Shown here in pieces: positions 16,713 to 26,120 of a stretch of DNA of 64,000 nt. The notes under the pieces were generated by a model. That model ran no database searches and was not told the DNA's origin. It worked only from the letters and a program-made list of their open reading frames with translations. Positions within the stretch are counted from its first letter, which is position 1. Every line of letters starts with the position of its first letter. Position numbers and translations under genes: made by a program. This stretch comes from Paenibacillus sp. 453mf (lineage in GTDB: Bacteria; Bacillota; Bacilli; Paenibacillales; Paenibacillaceae), in assembly GCF_900116105.1 (NCBI RefSeq), contig NZ_FPAC01000001.1:112182-176181 (forward strand). The letters are read 5' to 3'.

Positions 16713-18714
16713 CCGGGGAGTGATTCTTCAAGATCTGAAGCAGCATGGATGGATTGGAATATTGTATCTGCTTGCCCTGTCCTTCTTGCTGCCATTTGTT
16801 ATGCTGCTTCAGCCTGTTAGTGGAGGTCAGGGTAGAGAGATTGATTCATTGCTTGAGGTTTCAGAGGGCTTGCCGCTTAATCTGCTGCTGATTTTTCCGA
16901 TCTTCACCGTAAGCTTTATATTTCGATATTTGCATCGTAAGGCACCGTCCGATTTATATCACAGCTTGCCGATTACACGAAACCAGCTGCTCACCTCTCA
17001 TTTGTTCAGTGCGCTGATTCTCTTGTTGTTACCCGTGTGGGTGATCGCTGCTATAATCGCATTAATACGTCCTTATGCAAGTAATCACTATATATATGAG
17101 CTGTCCATCGTATGGGAGTGGGCGGGAATGTCTACGGTATTCACTCTTTTCCTGTGCGGACTCACGGTCCTGCTTGCTGTAAGTCTTGGACAAACGATCC
17201 TCCAGCTGATTGTAACCTATGGTCTGCTCCTGACCCCGGCCTGGATCCTAGTGCTTGGTGTCATACATCTGGACAGATTTCTGTTCGGCTTCTCTAGAGA
17301 ATATTATGAAATGGGATATAGCACCGGATTTGAACTGGGTACCATTTCACCATTCTTGAGGCTGACAGGGCTGTCGGGCGAACCATTTGGCATGCGAGAG
17401 ATGCTTGTATACTTCCTGTTAGGCGTTGTATTGATATTACTTAGCTATATACTGTATCGAAAAAGGGATGCGGCTGCCTCGGGCCAGGCAATAGTCTATC
17501 CGTTCATGACGTTGCTGTTCCGTTTGCTCGTTATGCTGTTTATTTCTATGGCGTTTGGAGCGTACCTGTCTGAGGTCAATAGATATGACAACGGAGGTTT
17601 AATGTTCGGTCATGTAATCGGCGGCATTCTGGGATGTCTCATTGCCGAGATGGTCGTCCGTAAGACTTGGCTGATATGGAACAGGCGTACGCTCGCAAGC
17701 TCAATCGGATACAGCCTGCTGCTGCTGTTGCTGCTCTATCTGCCCGTAGCCAATATAGATGGCTTTGAAACTCGTGTTCCTAAGGCGGCGGACGTCAAAG
17801 GTGTCGCTGTATCTGAGCATTTTAATAATCTCATGGATACGGATAAGGTTAATCAAATGCAGATTCCAGCGAAGCTGACCAGCGAGAGCTTCAGTCAGTA
17901 TCCTGCCTATATTGAAGCGGTCCTTCAACTGCATCAAGATCTTATAAGTCAATATGAAGCAGGTGAAATTTCTGAGCGGACCTCAGACTATTCAAGAAAA
18001 TTAATAATTGCTTATGAGCTTACCAACGGGAGTAAAATGGTCCGTGAGTATGTGCTGGAAGAAGGACAGCTGGAGAACAGTCTGAGAAAGGTTATGGAGC
18101 ATGAAGAGTATAAGAAGCAATATGTTCAGAATAGCCTAATGGAAGATGATACATTAAGAATTACAATTACAAACTGGGAGACGGGTAAGAAAGTTACGAT
18201 TACGGATCCAGCAGACATCAAGGAATTTAAAAGCATATTACTCAAGGAAATTATGGCCATGAGCTATGAGGAACAGCTTGAGATGGGGAACAGCTGGGCA
18301 TACATCGAGTTAACGAGTTCTCGTTTGCGTTACGGGAGCTATCAAAATCAAGAATGGAGCAAATCCTATGAGGAGCTGGAAGCCTGGATGGAAGAGAAGG
18401 GCCTTGCTGATCAAGCGAGGATGGTTCCTTCCGATATCCGTGAGATGACCATTACGAGAAATATTACAAACACCGGTTTTTCCGGCAGCCATGATGATAT
18501 GGAATTGCACCAGAAATATTATGAACATATGACACGGCTATCAGGACAAACGAAAGTGACTGAAGAGGAAAGTCAGTGGGATGTTCTGAAAAATAGAACT
18601 GACATTTCTGTTCTTGATAGTTACAATCTCGATACCCCATATCTCGTCAAGATTAAGTTGAATTCAGGAGAAATATTTATTAATGGTATGGGGCATTTTC
18701 CTGAGGGCATGTAG
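16687..18714 (+). CDS. ABC-2 type permease with large C-terminal domain
   Basis: The start at 16687 (MTSIRLFFNRG) has GGAGG 9 bp upstream and lies inside the end of the ATPase gene. About ten membrane helices fill residues 20-365. The rest, some 310 residues, is soluble, rich in charged residues and predicted to face outside. This matches long permeases paired with YtrB-like ATPases. It is translationally coupled to the ATPase. The function of the outer domain is unknown. Confidence 0.85.
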   Translation: MTSIRLFFNRGVILQDLKQHGWIGILYLLALSFLLPFVMLLQPVSGGQGREIDSLLEVSEGLPLNLLLIFPIFTVSFIFRYLHRKAPSDLYHSLPITRNQLLTSHLFSALILLLLPVWVIAAIIALIRPYASNHYIYELSIVWEWAGMSTVFTLFLCGLTVLLAVSLGQTILQLIVTYGLLLTPAWILVLGVIHLDRFLFGFSREYYEMGYSTGFELGTISPFLRLTGLSGEPFGMREMLVYFLLGVVLILLSYILYRKRDAAASGQAIVYPFMTLLFRLLVMLFISMAFGAYLSEVNRYDNGGLMFGHVIGGILGCLIAEMVVRKTWLIWNRRTLASSIGYSLLLLLLLYLPVANIDGFETRVPKAADVKGVAVSEHFNNLMDTDKVNQMQIPAKLTSESFSQYPAYIEAVLQLHQDLISQYEAGEISERTSDYSRKLIIAYELTNGSKMVREYVLEEGQLENSLRKVMEHEEYKKQYVQNSLMEDDTLRITITNWETGKKVTITDPADIKEFKSILLKEIMAMSYEEQLEMGNSWAYIELTSSRLRYGSYQNQEWSKSYEELEAWMEEKGLADQARMVPSDIREMTITRNITNTGFSGSHDDMELHQKYYEHMTRLSGQTKVTEEESQWDVLKNRTDISVLDSYNLDTPYLVKIKLNSGEIFINGMGHFPEGM

Positions 18715-18793
18715 AGTACACTCCTTGACGCTGTATGGAAAATAAAGTATATATGAATAGATCCTAATTGAATTTGAACGTCTTATGAGGAAG

Positions 18794-18836
18794 AACCCGT
18801 AAGGACAGGCATGATGCCTATTCTTGCGGGTTTTTT
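18794..18836 (+). terminator. Terminator of the GntR-ABC operon
   Basis: AACCCGTAAG pairs with CTTGCGGGTT (one mismatch) with an inner AGGCAT/ATGCCT hairpin, followed by six T residues. Confidence 0.88.
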
Positions 18837-18901
18837 GTGTTCATCGTTTCATCTTCAGGATCGGAGAAAATAATTCAGGTGAGAAGGGAGAATGAACGAA
18901 C

Positions 18902-19768
18902 GTGAACATGTCTAGTGAAATTCAAACACAAGGAGTCAGGAAGGGGAGAGTGCTAACCACATTGTGGAAAAAAGGCGGGCTGCTGCTCGCATCGATCAGC
19001 TTGACGCTGACGCTTGCTGTACCTTCGGCTCTTGCCGCAGGTTTCGAATTGTCCATTACGGGCAAGAAGATGCTGGATCAAACCGTATCGTCTTCGGGGT
19101 CATCCATGTCGTCCGCGCTGCGTAAGCAAGAAAGCAGGATACAGAGCCTTCATCAGCAGGATCAATCCCTTGATCAGCAGATCCGAGCGATCTATTATGC
19201 GAATAAGGAATCGGAAACCAGACTGCTTGAACGACTCAGACAGCATGAGGCTGCACAGATTGATAAATTAACACAGGAAGTGACGAGCACGAAGAAACGA
19301 TATGAACCGCTGTTTGCACTCTATACATCACTAAACAAGGAGCTGACCCTTGTAAGAAAGCTGAAGAACAAGAATCTGACAGCTGCGGTAAAATCTCAGG
19401 TAGATACAACGAAGGTCGCGGTTACGCTCGCAAGAGAAGATATCAAGCGCAAACAGGACAAGCTGACAGCGGCCAAAAAGGCAAGAGATGCCGAGGTCAA
19501 GAAGGTGAGAACAGCACTTGCTGAGAAGAATCCAGTCCAAGTACAGATTAGAGCGGCGAAGAGCAATATATCTGCAGCGAAGAAACGGTTCACCCAGGAA
19601 ATGAAGAACTTTAATGTGGTGGTCAAGAAGAAGGAGGGTACAGCTGTGCTGACCTCAATTACCGCATTAAGCACCATTGCAGAGGACATTGTAAGACAAA
19701 AGGGAGAGCAATATAAACTGGAGGTAAAAGTGAAACAGGTGATTACAGGAGCGGGGAAGCTGCTCTAA
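18902..19768 (+). CDS. Secreted coiled-coil protein of unknown function
   Basis: The protein has 288 residues with a GTG start and GAAGGGAG upstream. It has a positively charged N-terminus, a hydrophobic core and the cut site ALA-A near residue 46. The mature part is almost all alpha-helical coiled coil with many Lys, Gln and Glu residues and no cysteine. No enzymatic motif is seen. It could be an envelope-associated or spore-coat-like structural protein. It stands alone between two convergent regions. I do not recognise a named family. Confidence 0.75.
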   Translation: MNMSSEIQTQGVRKGRVLTTLWKKGGLLLASISLTLTLAVPSALAAGFELSITGKKMLDQTVSSSGSSMSSALRKQESRIQSLHQQDQSLDQQIRAIYYANKESETRLLERLRQHEAAQIDKLTQEVTSTKKRYEPLFALYTSLNKELTLVRKLKNKNLTAAVKSQVDTTKVAVTLAREDIKRKQDKLTAAKKARDAEVKKVRTALAEKNPVQVQIRAAKSNISAAKKRFTQEMKNFNVVVKKKEGTAVLTSITALSTIAEDIVRQKGEQYKLEVKVKQVITGAGKLL

Positions 19769-19810
19769 TACTCCTCATACCAAATTTATTTTAAAGCTGT
19801 TACAAGCAGG

Positions 19811-19860
19811 GCTGCACGTCATACATCACAATTCATGAAGAAGTAGTGACGATGTGCAGC
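19811..19860. terminator. GC-rich hairpin between convergent genes
   Basis: GCTGCAC-GTCA pairs with TGAC-GAT-GTGCAGC around a 25-nt loop. There is no T tract on either side, so it is at most a weak terminator. Confidence 0.35.
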
Positions 19861-19933
19861 CTTGCCTGTCGGCTTTGACAACCCGTTAATGTTAAATATC
19901 TAAGAATGAGAAGTCTGTGGTTAGATCACGAGC

Positions 19934-21949
19934 TTATTTGTGTTCGTCAAACCAGCGGACGATATGATTCAAGCGTTTGACACGCAGACCTGGATGTCCA
20001 CCGCGGGACAGCTCATGGCTTGATTTAGGGAACCGAATGAACTGTGTCTCCTTGCCAAGCCGTTTCAGTGCGATGAAGAGCTGCTCTGCCTGTTCAATAG
20101 GACACCGATGATCCTCTTCGCCGTGGAGAATCAGGAGCGGTGTTTCCACTTGCTCAACATATGCCAGTGGAGAATGCTTCCACAGCAGCTCTGTATTCTT
20201 CCATGCGTCGCCGCCAATTTGATCTTCTGTGAAGAAGAATCCGATATCGCTCACACCGTAGAAGGAGATCCAGTTGGAGATGGAACGCTGTGTAACGGCT
20301 GCTTTGAACCGGTTCGTATGTCCAACAATCCAGTTGGTCATAAATCCACCGTAGCTGCCGCCCGTTACGAAGAGCTGGGATTCATCGACAAAATCATATG
20401 CAGACAGCACATGATCAACAGCTTCCATTAGATCCGCATAATCTCTGCCACCGTAATCTCCCCGCACGGCATTAACAAATTCCTGGCTGTATCCGTGACC
20501 GCCGCGTGGATTCGTATAAATGACTGCATAGCCCCTGGCAGCCAGCAGCTGAAATTCCAGCATGAACGTAAATCCATACATCGCATGAGGACCGCCGTGG
20601 ATTTCGAGCACGGTCGGAACCTTGGTACCGCTAGGCGTTCCTGCCGGTTTCATTACCCAGCCTTGAATATTCTCCCCGTCAGATGCCGTATAGTAGAACT
20701 CTTCAGGCAGGATGACCTCGACCTCTTCAAGGAATGCATCATTATGCTGTGTAAGTCTGCTCTCCAGCTTCGATTGGGTATCGAGGAGGAACAAATCTCC
20801 CGGCTGAGCTGGATCGGCAGCGGCAAGGATGAATTGCCCGTTAGAGCCTTGCTCAAATTGATAGATGTCTCGCTTGCCTTGCGAGATCCATTCATAGCCT
20901 GAACCATCTGCTGCGAACTTCGCTAGGTGCACGCCGCCTTCTCGCGAGACGAGGCTGTATACCGACTCACTATACTCACTGAATACAGGTCCATTAGAAC
21001 GAGTACCGGATCTCATGTCACTTACCATGGAGTTACTGAGCTGGAGATCATATGATTTCGTTACGGATAACCATTCACCATCCTCTACGGGGCGAATGAA
21101 GAGATTCACTTGAGTCGCATTGTGATGAGAACGATCGCTTCCAAAGATGGCAAGCTTCTTGCCATCGGGAGAGTAGCTGACGGCATACACAGTCCATTCG
21201 GAGGAGGTAAGTTTACGACGATTTCCCCCACTGCTGTTTATGACGTAGACGTCGTTGATCAGACTGAGATCCGGGTCTGTATCGTCTTCTGGTATTTTCG
21301 CAACGAAGGCGATATGCTCCCCGTCCGGTGACCAACAGAAATCTCCGATGTCATAGTCTCCGCCTGTTAGTGGAGCTGGGGCATCTGATCCTAATTGTTG
21401 TATGTATAGATGAGATCTGCGTCCGTTCCAGCGGCCTGACCCGTCTGCTTTATACCGAATACGATCAATAATTTCTTCTTCCAGTGGCTTCTTCTGATCC
21501 ACAGATTCTTGCCGGGCTTTCTTTGAATCTTCTACATCTGCTTCATTAGATGACACTGCATCGATTTGAGTACGAAATAACAGCTTGCTGCTGTCCGGTG
21601 ACCAGGCAAACCCGCTTACGCCATGCTCAGCATGGGTAATGACCTGTGCCTCACCGCCATTAGCAGGGATGACCCAGATCTGTGGCTTGTCTTTATGGTT
21701 ACGCAAAAAAGCAAGCTTCCTTCCATCGGGAGACCAGACCGGATGACGGTCCTGTTCACCGCTTGTAAATGCAATATCCTCATGACTTCCAAGCTCAACC
21801 ATACGGATATGAGAGTTATACCCGTCACGATCCTTGTTAACGGTCTTTGATACATAGGCAACATGCTCACCATTTGGTGAAAGGGATGGATCACTTGTCC
21901 ACACTAATCGATACAGATCTTCTGCTGTCATGCCTCGTTTATCACTCAT
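19934..21949 (-). CDS. S9-family prolyl oligopeptidase/acylaminoacyl-peptidase
   Basis: The start at 21949 (MSDKRGMTAEDLYRL) has ATAGGAGG upstream. The 671-residue cytosolic serine peptidase has an N-terminal beta-propeller made of WSPDG/SPDGK-type TolB repeats (about 1-410), then an alpha/beta hydrolase domain. The nucleophile serine lies in GGSYGGFMTNW, the aspartate in LHGEEDHRCPIEQ and the histidine in SSHELSRGGHPG. It degrades short peptides, often N-acylated ones. No operon partner is seen. Confidence 0.93.
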   Translation of the reverse strand: MSDKRGMTAEDLYRLVWTSDPSLSPNGEHVAYVSKTVNKDRDGYNSHIRMVELGSHEDIAFTSGEQDRHPVWSPDGRKLAFLRNHKDKPQIWVIPANGGEAQVITHAEHGVSGFAWSPDSSKLLFRTQIDAVSSNEADVEDSKKARQESVDQKKPLEEEIIDRIRYKADGSGRWNGRRSHLYIQQLGSDAPAPLTGGDYDIGDFCWSPDGEHIAFVAKIPEDDTDPDLSLINDVYVINSSGGNRRKLTSSEWTVYAVSYSPDGKKLAIFGSDRSHHNATQVNLFIRPVEDGEWLSVTKSYDLQLSNSMVSDMRSGTRSNGPVFSEYSESVYSLVSREGGVHLAKFAADGSGYEWISQGKRDIYQFEQGSNGQFILAAADPAQPGDLFLLDTQSKLESRLTQHNDAFLEEVEVILPEEFYYTASDGENIQGWVMKPAGTPSGTKVPTVLEIHGGPHAMYGFTFMLEFQLLAARGYAVIYTNPRGGHGYSQEFVNAVRGDYGGRDYADLMEAVDHVLSAYDFVDESQLFVTGGSYGGFMTNWIVGHTNRFKAAVTQRSISNWISFYGVSDIGFFFTEDQIGGDAWKNTELLWKHSPLAYVEQVETPLLILHGEEDHRCPIEQAEQLFIALKRLGKETQFIRFPKSSHELSRGGHPGLRVKRLNHIVRWFDEHK

Positions 21950-22125
21950 ACATACAAGCCTCCTATATGCTGGTAATGGAACAGTATTGTCGTTCTTTTC
22001 TATCATATCTTAAAGAGTCAAATGACCACAATGTCACTTTAAATGAGAGATTAAGAGTCATGCGGATCGCATAGTCCAGAACGATGTAAATTATTTATAA
22101 TTAGTGCTGACTTCCCGCTGTTAGT

Positions 22126-22160
22126 AAAAAAGAGCCTATTCCCATATTGAGATTAGGCTC
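22126..22160 (-). terminator. Terminator of ssuD
   Basis: On the minus strand GAGCCTAAT pairs with ATAGGCTC around a short loop and is followed by six T residues. Confidence 0.85.
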
Positions 22161-22168
22161 CAACTGCG

Positions 22169-23308
22169 CTATACACTGACCGTGATGGAACGTTCAGCCA
22201 GCTTTTTCTTAACTACGGGCATCAGCAGTTGACCTGAAATTTCGGCCTCCTCCAGATGTGGATATCCGGAGAGGATGAAGGAGCTGACACCTGCATCCAC
22301 AAATTCCAGCAGTCTGTCAGATACCTGCTCTGGTGTTCCGACGAAGGCTACGGCGCCGCCGCCGCGGACGGCAGACAAGCCGGACCATAAGTTAGGTCCA
22401 ATAATATAGTCCTGCTCCTTCGATTGCTCATACAGATCCATTTGGCGTTTCTGGTTCGTCGCGTCTGTCTTGGCATGAAGCTTCTCCTGACTCTTCAGCT
22501 GATCCGGCTCGACCTTGCTTAGAATGTTCCAGGCAGCTGCCCAAGCTTCTTCCTCTGTCTCACGCACGACGAGCTGAGCTCGGATGCCGTAGCGGAGTGA
22601 CCGTTCCACACCTGTGTTATTTTTTAATTCCGCAAGATGCTGCTCCATCTCGGCAATTTGTCCTTGAATCCATTCGAGGGGCTCAGCCCACATCAAGTAG
22701 ACATCCGCGCTCTCAGCAGCTACCTTCTTACCGGCAACGGAGCTTCCTCCAAAGTATAGGGGCGGGTTCGGATTCTGCACAGGAGCGGGCTTGCTTACGC
22801 CACCTTCGACTGCATAATGCTTGCCTTCATAATTAAACCCTTGTCCGCTGCCATCTTCTCCCCAAACGCCCTTCACCACATCCAGAAATTCCTTCGTTCG
22901 TTCATAACGTTCGTCATGGCTTCCATGAAGCGGATCGCCAGTTGCCTTGAGGTCTTGAGGATAGTGACCTGTGACCACGTTGATGAGCGCACGGCCCCCG
23001 GACATTTGATCGAGTGTGGATGCCATGCGTGCTGCAAGTACAGGGGAGATGAGCCCTGGACGCATCGCAATAAGCGGCTTTAGCTTGGTGGTATGCGCTG
23101 CAACCCAAGATCCAACGATCCATCCATCCCAGCAATCTCCGCCCGCAGGAATTAGGGTGAACTCGTAGCCTGCTTTCTCAGCAGCTTGTGCAACCTGTAC
23201 AAAGTATTCCTGGGAAGGCTTGCGCTCCAGCTGAGTACCGATATATCTCCCATCCCCATTCGTGGGAATAAACCAACCAAACTCTACGGATTGTGCTGCT
23301 ATGCTCAT
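22169..23308 (-). CDS. ssuD: SsuD-like FMNH2-dependent alkanesulfonate monooxygenase
   Basis: The 379-residue luciferase-like TIM barrel begins VEFGWFIPTNGDGRYIGT, typical of the SsuD/SfnG/SmoC group. The conserved segments GRALINVVTGHYPQDLKATGD and YFGGSSVAGKKVAAESADVYLMWAEP are intact. The family splits sulfonates to an aldehyde and sulfite using reduced flavin from a partner reductase, not seen here. AAAGGAG precedes the start. It is divergent from an AraC regulator and shares a control motif with the ABC importer beyond it. A sulfonated sugar or plain alkanesulfonate is the likely substrate; which one is inference. Confidence 0.88.
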   Translation of the reverse strand: MSIAAQSVEFGWFIPTNGDGRYIGTQLERKPSQEYFVQVAQAAEKAGYEFTLIPAGGDCWDGWIVGSWVAAHTTKLKPLIAMRPGLISPVLAARMASTLDQMSGGRALINVVTGHYPQDLKATGDPLHGSHDERYERTKEFLDVVKGVWGEDGSGQGFNYEGKHYAVEGGVSKPAPVQNPNPPLYFGGSSVAGKKVAAESADVYLMWAEPLEWIQGQIAEMEQHLAELKNNTGVERSLRYGIRAQLVVRETEEEAWAAAWNILSKVEPDQLKSQEKLHAKTDATNQKRQMDLYEQSKEQDYIIGPNLWSGLSAVRGGGAVAFVGTPEQVSDRLLEFVDAGVSSFILSGYPHLEEAEISGQLLMPVVKKKLAERSITVSV

Positions 23309-23381
23309 TTGTTATGAACTCCTTTCAAGGTATGCTTGCAATATTGTTCATCACTCTATATATTTGGTATAAAAATAATTA

Positions 23382-23403
23382 CTACTAATACGGTAGGAAT
23401 AGT
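23382..23403. promoter_or_regulatory. Shared operator-like motif, copy 1
   Basis: CTACTAAT-ACG-GTAGGAATAGT lies in the ssuD/araC intergenic space. It matches 18 of 22 positions with the copy upstream of the ABC operon (27486-27507). It probably binds the AraC protein encoded next to it, or a sulfur regulator. Confidence 0.6.
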
Positions 23404-23493
23404 ATAGTAACCAGTTTAACAACCTTGAACGAATTGAACCATATCAATAGAAGGGAATAGGATTTATCATTTTGTGGGTATCGGAGGGGTTAG

Positions 23494-24366
23494 ATGTTTA
23501 CTAACATGAAGGAAGACGTTCACGAATTTCTAGAGATCCATTTCTTTAATCCCTCGGCGTATGAGAAGGGGAGCGCCGCATGGCCCATTCGTCTGGGGGC
23601 TAATGCTGCCAAGCCAGCCTATCACATCGGACCACGGGTAACGCCATACTATTACTTGCTGATGGTGCTGGAAGGCGAGGGGACCTTTATACAGAGCGGC
23701 AAGACTTACCCACTTCGCCCCGGGGACTTATTCTGTCTCTTTCCTCAAGTGACGCACGAATATTACACCAATGAGGACAAAACTCTACGTAAAATTTTCT
23801 TTGCCTTTGACGGAAAACATGCCCTGTCCTTACTCGCACGGGCAGGTCTTGGGCCATCAAGACCCCATCTGCTGGGAGGGCTCAATGATGAGGCCGTTGA
23901 GATCATGAAGTCATGGTTTGATCACTGCCGAATGGAGCTGACAGATTTATCGCGGCTCACCTATCTCCAGAAGGTATTTGACGCGCTTGCTGTGAATGAA
24001 TCAAGTCTTGCCGAAACCTCCCACAATCCTTCATGGGTGCAGCAGGGGAAAGAGTATTTGGAAATTCATTACGCTGGAGGCATTACCATTAAGAGTGTAG
24101 CCGATTACGTTGGCGTTGAGCGCACACATTTTACCAAGAAATTTCACAAAACGTATGGCATATCTCCGATGAAATATATGCAGGAGCTGCGCATGAATGA
24201 AGCCAAGCTCCTTCTCACAGGCACAACCTATAAACTGGGAGAGATTGCCCAGTCCGTGGGATATCCTGACCTATTCTCGTTCTCGAAAGCTTTCAAGAGT
24301 TATGAAGGCGTATCACCGGCTAAATATCGTGAGAAGCACACAAAAGGACAAGCTCTGAGGGAATAA
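23494..24366 (+). CDS. AraC-family transcriptional regulator
   Basis: The 290-residue protein has an N-terminal cupin sensor (about 20-140; PYYYLLMVLEGEGTFIQSG, LRPGDLFCLFPQVTHEY) and a C-terminal pair of helix-turn-helix motifs (185-285; GITIKSVADYVGVERTHFTKKFHK, LGEIAQSVGYPDLFSFSKAFK). GGAGGGG precedes the start. It sits between the divergent ssuD and the convergent ABC importer. Both have the same upstream motif, so it is the first candidate for their activator. Confidence 0.92.
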   Translation: MFTNMKEDVHEFLEIHFFNPSAYEKGSAAWPIRLGANAAKPAYHIGPRVTPYYYLLMVLEGEGTFIQSGKTYPLRPGDLFCLFPQVTHEYYTNEDKTLRKIFFAFDGKHALSLLARAGLGPSRPHLLGGLNDEAVEIMKSWFDHCRMELTDLSRLTYLQKVFDALAVNESSLAETSHNPSWVQQGKEYLEIHYAGGITIKSVADYVGVERTHFTKKFHKTYGISPMKYMQELRMNEAKLLLTGTTYKLGEIAQSVGYPDLFSFSKAFKSYEGVSPAKYREKHTKGQALRE

Positions 24367-24389
24367 CCCTTGACTTGTCCTTTTGTGTG
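24337..24389. terminator. Bidirectional hairpin between araC and ABC permease
   Basis: A perfect 16-bp stem (24337-24352 with 24374-24389) encloses the stop codon of araC. It has weak T tracts on both sides and serves the two convergent units. The stem sequence is also the coding end of the AraC protein. Confidence 0.7.
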
Positions 24390-24394
24390 TTTGC

Positions 24395-25210
24395 TTAACC
24401 TTTGAGAGAGCCTGCGGTCACCCCTGATATGAAGAAGCGCTGCAGGAACAAGAACATGAGCAGCATAGGCAGCGATATAATGACTACCCCTGACAAGAGT
24501 CCAGGATAATTCGTAGAATACTCTCCCTGGAACTGCAGCAGTGCCAGTGGAAGTGTCATCTTCGATTGGTCCGTAATCAGCAGGAGCGGGAACAGCAGCT
24601 CGTTCCACACAGAGACGAACAGGAAAGTAGCCGTCGCTGCAAGATAGGGGACCGATAGCGGCATCGCAATCTGGAGATACATGCGTGACTCTCCAGCCCC
24701 ATCGATACTGGCGGACTCAAATACTTCTCTAGGCAATGATTTCATGAAGCCGTTGATCATGAAGACGGACAGCGGCATAAGTACCGATACGGAGACGAGG
24801 ATGAGACCGATTCGGCTGTTCGTCAGCCCCAGATCCCGAAGGAAGGAGTGAATCGGAATCATGTTGACCTGCGAAGGCACCATGAGACCAATGACGAAGA
24901 GGAGCAGTATCGTTTTCGAAATTTTATTCTTAAGACGGTACAGTCCGAACGAAATCATACTGGCGAGAACAAGCAGCACAGCGACCGTTGAGAACGAGAC
25001 GATGACGCTGTTGCTGAAATACATCAGCATCGGCTGGCTTTGAAACAGGTGAATATAATTATCCAGCGAGAAGGAGGAAGGCACTCCGATCGGATTCATA
25101 TAAAATTGCTGCTGGTCCTTCATCGTTGCCATAACGACAACAAGCAGCGGAAGCAGAATAATAATTGCGTATAGAGTGAGCAGCAGCTTGCCGAGCGTAC
25201 GAGCAAACAA
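24395..25210 (-). CDS. Sugar-type ABC permease, MalG/UgpE-like
   Basis: The 271-residue permease has six membrane helices and the EAA loop SLPREVFESASIDGAGESRMYLQIAMPLS with its conserved glycine. The start appears to be TTG at 25210, 10 bp after GGAGG; an out-of-frame ATG lies between. It is the last gene of the binding protein-permease-permease operon. No ATPase is encoded, so a shared MsmX/UgpC-type ATPase is expected. Confidence 0.9.
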   Translation of the reverse strand: MFARTLGKLLLTLYAIIILLPLLVVVMATMKDQQQFYMNPIGVPSSFSLDNYIHLFQSQPMLMYFSNSVIVSFSTVAVLLVLASMISFGLYRLKNKISKTILLLFVIGLMVPSQVNMIPIHSFLRDLGLTNSRIGLILVSVSVLMPLSVFMINGFMKSLPREVFESASIDGAGESRMYLQIAMPLSVPYLAATATFLFVSVWNELLFPLLLITDQSKMTLPLALLQFQGEYSTNYPGLLSGVVIISLPMLLMFLFLQRFFISGVTAGSLKG

Positions 25211-25248
25211 GGAATTTCATCCTCCTTTCACATGCTAGAGACTGGAGC

Positions 25249-26118
25249 TTACGTTGCACGGTCTGAACGGATGGCTTTGAACTGCAGGAATGTGACCAGT
25301 GCGATTATAGCTAGGAAATAGATCGATGCTGCCGAAGCATGCCCGAAGTTATAATTCTGATAAGCAGAAGAATAAATATACGTCGATAAGATCTCTGTAG
25401 AGTAAGCCGGGCCCCCGCGGGTCATGACATAGATCAGATCAAACGCCTTGAATGATTGAATCGTTGTGTAGGCGATTACCAGTGTAGCTGCCGGTGCGAG
25501 CAGAGGCCATGTTACGAATCGGAATATTTGCCAGCGGTTACCGCCATCAAGTCTGGCTGCTTCATTAATTTCTTCCGGAATCCCGTGCAGGCCGGCCACG
25601 AACAGAATAACCATCTGTCCGATATGTGCCCATGCCTGGATGCCTGCAACGGAATAAATCGCGATGGAAGGATCGCCCAGCCAGTTGTTAGCAAGGAAGG
25701 ACAAGCCAATGCGATTCAGCACTTCATTGAGAAGCCCGAGATTCGGATCATAGATATAAGTTCCGATAAAGCCAACTGCCGCTGAGGATAGAATCGTCGG
25801 GAAGAAATACAGCGCCCGCAGACCGATGTTGGCTTTGGAATTGCGGACGAGCAGAAGCGCTAGAACGAGCGATACAAGCGTCTGCACAATCACGACACTG
25901 AACATGAACTTCAAATTGTTGCCGATGGCTTTGTGAAAAATGGTGTTTTCTGCGACATTGACATAGTTGCTGAGCCCTACAAAGTTCATCGTATCCGACA
26001 TGCCGTCCCAATCTGTGAAGGAGTAGTAAAGTCCTTGCAAGGTGGGATAAATAAAAAACACGAGATACAAGAGCAGGCCGGGTACGAAAAACCAGTAAAT
26101 CGATTTGCGTACACCCAT
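25249..26118 (-). CDS. Sugar-type ABC permease, MalF/UgpA-like
   Basis: The 289-residue permease begins RKSIYWFFVPGLLLYLVFFIYP and has six helices. The EAA loop is seen as GIPEEINEAARLDGGNRWQIFRFVTWPLL. Only 2 bp separate it from the binding-protein gene. It would form a heterodimer with the downstream permease. Confidence 0.92.
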   Translation of the reverse strand: MGVRKSIYWFFVPGLLLYLVFFIYPTLQGLYYSFTDWDGMSDTMNFVGLSNYVNVAENTIFHKAIGNNLKFMFSVVIVQTLVSLVLALLLVRNSKANIGLRALYFFPTILSSAAVGFIGTYIYDPNLGLLNEVLNRIGLSFLANNWLGDPSIAIYSVAGIQAWAHIGQMVILFVAGLHGIPEEINEAARLDGGNRWQIFRFVTWPLLAPAATLVIAYTTIQSFKAFDLIYVMTRGGPAYSTEILSTYIYSSAYQNYNFGHASAASIYFLAIIALVTFLQFKAIRSDRAT

Positions 26119-26120
26119 AA